Source: Acidobacterium capsulatum ATCC 51196 (GTDB lineage: Bacteria; Acidobacteriota; Terriglobia; Terriglobales; Acidobacteriaceae). Taken from it: a stretch of DNA of 64,000 nucleotides. Position numbers and translations under genes: made by a program. Each line of letters starts with the position of its first letter. The first letter of the stretch is position 1. The stretch spans positions 3,534,001 through 3,598,000 of the forward strand of contig NC_012483.1 in assembly GCF_000022565.1 (NCBI RefSeq). Reading direction: 5' to 3'. Below the pieces are notes generated by a model. That model was given only the letters and a program-made list of their open reading frames with translations. It was not told the origin of the DNA and did not search any database. Shown piece by piece: positions 59,308 to 64,000 of this stretch.

Positions 59308-59942
59308 GCACGCACCTCCGGCAGGGGATTGTGCAGCATCGCGCTGGTATTCTCATCGCTCTCGTCACTGCTGGAAGAAGGCTGCGGGCTGCCCGCAGCC
59401 GCGCTCATGTAGGTATCCACGCGCAGGCGCAGATTCACGAGTCCGCCCTGCTGCCCATTGAGCGCAATGCCCGAGATGATGAAGAAGACGTGGTTCTTGT
59501 CGCGCTCCAGGTCATTGATAAAGTGCATCAGCGGCGCATATTGCCCGCTCAGGCTTGCGTCGATGCGTACCTGCGTGAGACCGTCGCTGGCCGGGGTCAT
59601 GGTGTACTGCGCATTGGTGAGCTGCACGTTCTCCTTGGCGGCCAGATTGCCCAGCTCGCCGGCAATGGTGGAGTCGTTGGGTGCAATGCGGTCGCCGATG
59701 AACTTGTCCGCGTCCTTGCGGGACTGCCGTACCTTGGCGGGCAAATTCTGGATGTGGCCCATCTGTGCCTGCAGTTGTCCGTAGTGAATCTCCTTCGCCG
59801 TGAAAGCGGCGGATTCATCGGAGTGAATGGCGCGCTGCGCCAGCACCACGCGGATTCCGATCACGATATCCACGATCAGCAGCAGGACTACCGCGGCGAG
59901 CTGCAGATTCAAAGGAGTGAAAAAAGCGCGGATGCGATTCAT
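59298..59942 (-). CDS. pilO: Type IV pilus assembly protein PilO-like
   Basis: A 214-residue protein with one N-terminal helix (about 15-35), a coiled segment and a C-terminal ferredoxin-like domain (GQYAPLMHFINDLERDKNHVFFIISGIAL), the PilO/GspM plan. ATG 59942 shares one base with the pilN stop (TGATG), and GGAGTG lies just before. PilO pairs with PilN in the inner-membrane alignment complex. Confidence 0.85.
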   Translation of the reverse strand: MNRIRAFFTPLNLQLAAVVLLLIVDIVIGIRVVLAQRAIHSDESAAFTAKEIHYGQLQAQMGHIQNLPAKVRQSRKDADKFIGDRIAPNDSTIAGELGNLAAKENVQLTNAQYTMTPASDGLTQVRIDASLSGQYAPLMHFINDLERDKNHVFFIISGIALNGQQGGLVNLRLRVDTYMSAAAGSPQPSSSSDESDENTSAMLHNPLPEVRAWR

Positions 59943-60670
59943 CACGGGCACTCCTTTCGCGAACGCACATCGGGCGATGGTTTTGCGGCAGAATGCTTGT
60001 GCCGCGCGGCTGCGACGGGCTTTTTGGCATGGTTCTTTGCAGGAGCCTTAGCCGTCCCGTTATCCGTCGCCGGGTGCGGCAGCGGGCGGTAGTCGGCCAG
60101 GATGTCAAAGTTCACGTACACCGGCAGATTGGCGCTCACATTCCGCCGGTTGCCGTTGCCGCGGGAGGCCAGTGATTCGCTTGCCAGGCGCGGCGAAGCG
60201 AAGTACTTCGAGTGCTCCAGATTGCGGATGAGGTCGATGCCCAGATCACGCGGGCCGAGCACGCGCAGCCGGATCACAACATGCCCATCCGGATGCACAA
60301 TCGGCTGCAGGCTCTGCACTTCCACGCCGCTGGGCAGCACATTTTCAAGGTCTTCCATGGTTGCCGTCCAGGAGAAGGCCTTGCGCTTGAAGAGCCCGTT
60401 CAAAAAGTTTGATTGCCGCAGCGTGGCCGCATTCTCCGGCTGCTGCATCAGCGCGCGATAGCCCTCGCGGCGCTGCTCCAGTTGTTTGATCTGGTGATCG
60501 AGTGACTGCACGTGTGCGGTGGCCGCAGTGGCGCTCTGCCGATCCATGTGCAGCAGGTAGGCGAGCACCGTGCCTGCCAGCGCCAGAATCAGCACCCAGA
60601 GCCGCAGCCGCTGATAGACGGGGCGCAGCTCCACATAAGGGCGGGAAGCGAGATTGACGGTGATGCGCAT
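59942..60670 (-). CDS. pilN: Type IV pilus assembly protein PilN-like
   Basis: A 242-residue protein. The short cytoplasmic start RITVNLASRPY is the PilM-binding motif of PilN, corresponding to INLLP. A helix follows (about 28-41), then a coiled segment (HVQSLDHQIKQLEQRREGY) and a periplasmic fold. The last approximately 40 residues are Lys/Ala-rich. It is coupled by one-base overlaps to pilM and pilO. Confidence 0.86.
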   Translation of the reverse strand: MRITVNLASRPYVELRPVYQRLRLWVLILALAGTVLAYLLHMDRQSATAATAHVQSLDHQIKQLEQRREGYRALMQQPENAATLRQSNFLNGLFKRKAFSWTATMEDLENVLPSGVEVQSLQPIVHPDGHVVIRLRVLGPRDLGIDLIRNLEHSKYFASPRLASESLASRGNGNRRNVSANLPVYVNFDILADYRPLPHPATDNGTAKAPAKNHAKKPVAAARHKHSAAKPSPDVRSRKECP

Positions 60671-61581
60671 CAGCTTGCGAGCGCTCCTGTCACGCCGGCG
60701 GTGAGCCCGGCCAGTTGAGGATGAGTGGGTGCGGGCGCAAGATCGCGAATGCGCGGCGCCAGCGGATCGCCATTTTGCACCAGCTCGGCAAAGCTGGCCG
60801 CGCCGCCCGGCCCGGCATAGTAGACCGAGGTGGGAATGGACTGCATCGTGTCTTCAAAATAAGCTACCGCCACAGTCACAGATTGCGCCAGCTCCTCCTG
60901 CAGCAGATCCGGCTGCGGTGGCAGCTCGAGCGTGCGATGCAGCAGCAGTTCATCCTGGCGGGCAATGGCAGTGGTGATGGAGCCGCCGCTGCGGTTCACC
61001 AGCAGTGCGGGTTCGGTGCTCTGCAGGGCCGCCAGTGAGGCCAGCGTACTGGTCATCATTGCTCCCGGCTCGTATCCGGCGGCGCGTATTACGGACTCGT
61101 ATTCCGCGCGCACCGGGCCGGGCATGGCTACCACCAGCGTGCGAACCTGGGCTGGAAGCTGCTGCAGAATCTGGTAGCTGATGGCGGCATCATCCACTTC
61201 AAATGGAACCAGCTTGCGCAGCCGGAAGCGCAGAATGGGCAGCGCCTCGCGCTCGCGGGAGGGCAGCGAGTCAAAGTCCAGCAGAAAGATGCGCGCGGTT
61301 GCGTCCGGAACAATCACGGTGACGTTTCGGGTGCGCGCCTCGGTCTGGTCGAGCGCGCTGCGCACGGCTTCAGTCAGCGCGGCTGCCTGCACGCAGTTGG
61401 GCGTCTTCAGGCCGGCGGCAATCGCACCCGGCGGCAACGGCGCGGTATGAAACTGCAGAGACTGGTCAGCGCCTTTGGCTGCTGGCCGCCGTGCGGACAC
61501 GACGCGATCCGCGAAGATTTCGCATGCCAGTTTTGGCCGCTGATGCGTATTGATATTCAAAAAAGGAAGCGATGGAGCCAC
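60670..61581 (-). CDS. pilM: Type IV pilus assembly protein PilM-like
   Basis: A 303-residue actin-like cytoplasmic protein that binds PilN. It has the PilM/GspL pattern LPSREREALPILRFRLRKLVPFEVDDAAISY and a C-terminal VTVAVAYFEDT helix. The nucleotide motifs are weak by eye, and the protein is shorter than the usual 350. The GTG start shares a base with the gspE/pilB stop (TAGTG). Confidence 0.82.
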   Translation of the reverse strand: MAPSLPFLNINTHQRPKLACEIFADRVVSARRPAAKGADQSLQFHTAPLPPGAIAAGLKTPNCVQAAALTEAVRSALDQTEARTRNVTVIVPDATARIFLLDFDSLPSREREALPILRFRLRKLVPFEVDDAAISYQILQQLPAQVRTLVVAMPGPVRAEYESVIRAAGYEPGAMMTSTLASLAALQSTEPALLVNRSGGSITTAIARQDELLLHRTLELPPQPDLLQEELAQSVTVAVAYFEDTMQSIPTSVYYAGPGGAASFAELVQNGDPLAPRIRDLAPAPTHPQLAGLTAGVTGALAS

Positions 61582-63209
61582 TAGCGAGCCGCCTCGATAA
61601 ACGTAACTTTGTTGATTTCCTTTAACGTGGTGAAACCCCTGCGCACGCGGTCAATCGCGCTCTCGCGCAGGAACTGCATGCCTTCCTGCTGCGCCAGACG
61701 CCGCACTTCAGAGCTGGGCTTCTTTTCAAGAATGATTTCGCGGATCGGGTCAGTGAGATCGAGCAGCTCGTGAATCGCGGTTCTGCCGCGATATCCAGTA
61801 CCGCCGCACTCGATGCACCCGGCGCCTTCGCGGAAGGCAAAGCCGCGCCACTCGTCGGGGTTGAGGCCGCCGGTGATCAGCGTCTCGTCGTCGTAATACA
61901 CCTCATGCGCGCAGAAGTCGCAGATGGTGCGCACCAGCCGCTGCGCAAGAATGCAGTTGAGCGCCGAGACAAAGTTGTAGGCTTCCACGCCCATGTTCAG
62001 AAAGCGGCCCAGCACGTCTACCACGTTGTTGGCGTGCACGGTGGTGAACACCAGGTGGCCGGTCAGCGCGGAGTTGATGGCGATCTGCGCCGTCTCCTGG
62101 TCGCGAATTTCACCGACGAGAATCTTGTCCGGGTCATGGCGCAGAATGGAGCGAAGTCCGCGCGCAAAGGTGAGGCCCTTTTTCTCGTTGACCGGAATCT
62201 GCGTGATGCCGCGAATCTGGTACTCGACCGGGTCTTCAATGGTGATGATCTTGTCTTCGTCGCTCTTGATCTCGTTGAGAGCGGCATAGAGGGTAGTGGT
62301 TTTGCCCGAGCCGGTGGGGCCCGTCACGAGCACCATGCCGTAGGGCTCGCGAATGTAGCGCCGGAAGCGCCGCAGATCGTCCTCATGAAAGCCCACTACG
62401 TCGAGCGTGAGCTGGCGGAACTTCTCGCTCATCGACTCTTTGTCGAGCACGCGCAGCACGGCGTTTTCGCCATGCACGGTCGGCATAATGGAGACGCGGA
62501 AGTCGATCAGGCGCGTCTTGTAGCGCACGCGAAAGCGCCCGTCCTGCGGCACACGCCGCTCGGCAATGTCGAGCTCGCTCATGACCTTGATGCGCGACAG
62601 AATGGTCTGGTGGTGCTCGCGCGCAATAGGTGCCATGGCCGCCTGCAGCACGCCGTCAATGCGGTACTTGATCACCACCGAGTCGTCATAGGTCTCAATG
62701 TGAATGTCAGAGGCACGGCGCTCGAGCGCGGTGAAGATGGTCGTGTCGACCAGGCGGATGATCGGGCTGATGTCCTCTTCTGAGGTCAGTTTTTCAATTG
62801 AGATGTTCTCGTCTGGATTGTCCTCCGATGAGATCACGTCAAAGGTCAGTCCTTCTGAGGCTTCATCAAGCACGCGCTGCGACTGCTCAGTCTTCTTGAG
62901 CAGATCGGTGATCTGCGAGAGCGTGGCCACGCGCGTGAGCACGCGCTGCCCCAGCAGGCTTGAAATCTCATCGAGCACCATCAGCCGGCTGGGGTCAGAG
63001 ACGGCGATCACGATGCGGTCTTCCTGCTGTTCGAGCGGCACAAAGTTGTAGCGGAACATCAACTCCACCGGCACGCTGCGAATGACTTCATGCTGAATGC
63101 GAAAGTTCTTGAGGTCGATAAACTCACAGCGATAGCGGCGCGCGAGCGTCTGCGCGTGCGTGACCTCATCCACCTCGGTAGGAATCGCCATGACCGGAAT
63201 GTCTGCCAT
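61581..63209 (-). CDS. Type IV pilus/type II secretion assembly ATPase (PilB/GspE)
   Basis: A 542-residue hexameric ATPase that drives pilin or pseudopilin assembly. The N-terminal domain (about 1-130) is the T2SSE_N type. ASDIHIE and VKYRIDGVLQ begin the core, Walker A is GPTGSGKTTTLY, the Asp-box/Walker B region holds LRHDPDKILVGEIRDQETA, and a zinc knuckle CDFC...CIEC with GYRGRTAIHE follows. The retraction-ATPase AIRNLIRE motif is not seen. GAGGAG precedes the ATG. PilB versus GspE cannot be settled without the rest of the cluster. Confidence 0.93.
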   Translation of the reverse strand: MADIPVMAIPTEVDEVTHAQTLARRYRCEFIDLKNFRIQHEVIRSVPVELMFRYNFVPLEQQEDRIVIAVSDPSRLMVLDEISSLLGQRVLTRVATLSQITDLLKKTEQSQRVLDEASEGLTFDVISSEDNPDENISIEKLTSEEDISPIIRLVDTTIFTALERRASDIHIETYDDSVVIKYRIDGVLQAAMAPIAREHHQTILSRIKVMSELDIAERRVPQDGRFRVRYKTRLIDFRVSIMPTVHGENAVLRVLDKESMSEKFRQLTLDVVGFHEDDLRRFRRYIREPYGMVLVTGPTGSGKTTTLYAALNEIKSDEDKIITIEDPVEYQIRGITQIPVNEKKGLTFARGLRSILRHDPDKILVGEIRDQETAQIAINSALTGHLVFTTVHANNVVDVLGRFLNMGVEAYNFVSALNCILAQRLVRTICDFCAHEVYYDDETLITGGLNPDEWRGFAFREGAGCIECGGTGYRGRTAIHELLDLTDPIREIILEKKPSSEVRRLAQQEGMQFLRESAIDRVRRGFTTLKEINKVTFIEAAR

Positions 63210-63229
63210 TTCTTTGTCTCCTCTCTGCC

Positions 63230-64000
63230 TTAGCTGCCGAGCGCGCTGGTGCTGCCCAGCGAAAAGATCGGCAGGTAAAGGGCGATGAGAATCACGACCA
63301 CCACGATGCCCATCACGATCAGAATGGCCGGTTCAATCAACGATAGAGCGGCGGTCAGGGCCGTCTGCACATCTTCTTCAAAAAACTCGGCGACCGAGTT
63401 CAGCATTTGTGGCAGGGCGCCGGTGGATTCGCCCACCTCGATCATCTCAGTGGAGAGTGCAGGAAAGACGCGCGTGTTCTTGAAGCTGTTGGCCAGTCCC
63501 TTGCCCTCGCGCACACTGCTGACGGAGTTGAAGACCGCCTTCGCAATCCGCTTGCTGGAGATGGAGCGCGCTGCTGTTTCGAGCGACGGCACCAGCGGCA
63601 GGCCGCCCATCAGCAGCGTCGAGAGCGTGCGCGAAAACAGCGCCACCTGGTATTTCAACCAGATCATGCCAAAGATCGGCAGGCGGATGCGGATGCCGTC
63701 AATGGTGTCAGCGCCGCCGTCGGTGCGGCTCCAGCGCAGCAGCAGATAGACCAGCAGCGCCACGCCCGGCAGAATGTAGAGAATGTAGTGCTGCGTTCCC
63801 TTGCCGAAGGCCAGTAGTGCCAGCGTGATGCCCGGCAGCTTTGAGCCCATCTGGTCATAAAGCATCGCAAAGCGCGGTACCACAAACGAGATGAGAAAGA
63901 TAAAAAGGCCAAAGACCAGCACGATGAGCATCGATGGGTAAATCAGCGATGCCTGCAGCTTTTTGCGAAAGGTTAGCGAAATGCGCTGAAAGGCCAGATA
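63230..64000 (-). CDS. Type IV pilus/type II secretion platform protein (PilC/GspF), 5' part outside window
   Basis: At least 256 residues of the polytopic inner-membrane platform protein. The frame stays open to base 64000 and reads FRKKLQASLIYPSM before the first in-window Met, a conserved GspF/PilC segment, so the gene begins beyond the window. The duplicated T2SSF domain is visible as ALFSRTLSTLLMGGLPLVPSLE and IEVGESTGALPQML, followed by two helices. It ends 20 bases before the ATPase gene, the usual neighbour. Confidence 0.93.
   Translation of the reverse strand, partial: YLAFQRISLTFRKKLQASLIYPSMLIVLVFGLFIFLISFVVPRFAMLYDQMGSKLPGITLALLAFGKGTQHYILYILPGVALLVYLLLRWSRTDGGADTIDGIRIRLPIFGMIWLKYQVALFSRTLSTLLMGGLPLVPSLETAARSISSKRIAKAVFNSVSSVREGKGLANSFKNTRVFPALSTEMIEVGESTGALPQMLNSVAEFFEEDVQTALTAALSLIEPAILIVMGIVVVVILIALYLPIFSLGSTSALGS

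Overview
This is a GC-rich (roughly 60 % by eye) bacterial chromosome segment, densely coded, with no rRNA, tRNA, CRISPR, transposase or phage gene that I could recognise. The mix of genes fits an acidobacterium of the Acidobacteriaceae/Terriglobia type: a secreted CE15 glucuronoyl esterase, a CE2-like esterase, an uptake [NiFe] hydrogenase, E. coli-type ArgG, a PilMNO cluster, and intergenic hairpins ending in GGGGCACCC. That assignment is inference from gene content and recollection of the group, not from a marker gene.

Layout. 1-9787 holds a membrane-bound group 1 [NiFe] uptake hydrogenase: small subunit (cut by the window edge), large subunit, cytochrome b, maturation protease, hypA and hypB on the plus strand. 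They face a convergent hypF-hypC-hypD-hypE operon on the minus strand. Together these encode the enzyme, its quinone-side anchor and nearly all of the metallocentre assembly machinery. 10005-14890 holds an MscS-type channel, two divergent MFS transporters and a conserved unknown protein. 14891-21487 contains two repeat-rich gaps that flank a histone-H1-like/ribbon-helix-helix protein gene and phosphoenolpyruvate carboxylase, followed by the CE15 esterase.

21488-34841 holds an ABC-F ATPase, a Met-rich lipoprotein, a DUF4267 protein/TetR pair with matching operators, a Tat-exported DUF1593 protein, a PfkB sugar kinase, a MarR regulator with a perfect palindrome facing yceI-pirin, an AsmA-like protein and a GT-C-like membrane protein. 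35080-40462 holds rpmE, a dusB with an insertion, a PD-(D/E)XK-like protein of unknown function, serB and two small genes. 40512-48575 holds a Gfo/Idh/MocA oxidoreductase facing a probable five-gene operon: a ThDP enzyme, an enolase-superfamily enzyme, an internally duplicated membrane protein, a gluconate-dehydrogenase-subunit-3-like protein and a GMC flavoprotein. This looks like sugar or sugar-acid oxidation with an unusual membrane partner.

48703-57571 holds mtgA, argG, a CE2-like esterase, a TetR/azoreductase/DoxX unit, a large secreted glycosidase-like protein, a small membrane protein, a helix-hairpin-helix lipoprotein and erpA. 57622-64000 is a minus-strand type IV pilus/type II secretion assembly operon (PilC/GspF cut by the window end, PilB/GspE, PilM, PilN, PilO, a PilP/GspC-like protein and a Ser/Gly-rich pseudopilin-like protein). 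Several of its genes overlap by a single base.

I see no defence island or obviously new machine. The best candidate for something undescribed is the operon at 45134-48575, in which a duplicated membrane protein with four conserved-position histidines sits where a cytochrome subunit would be expected.
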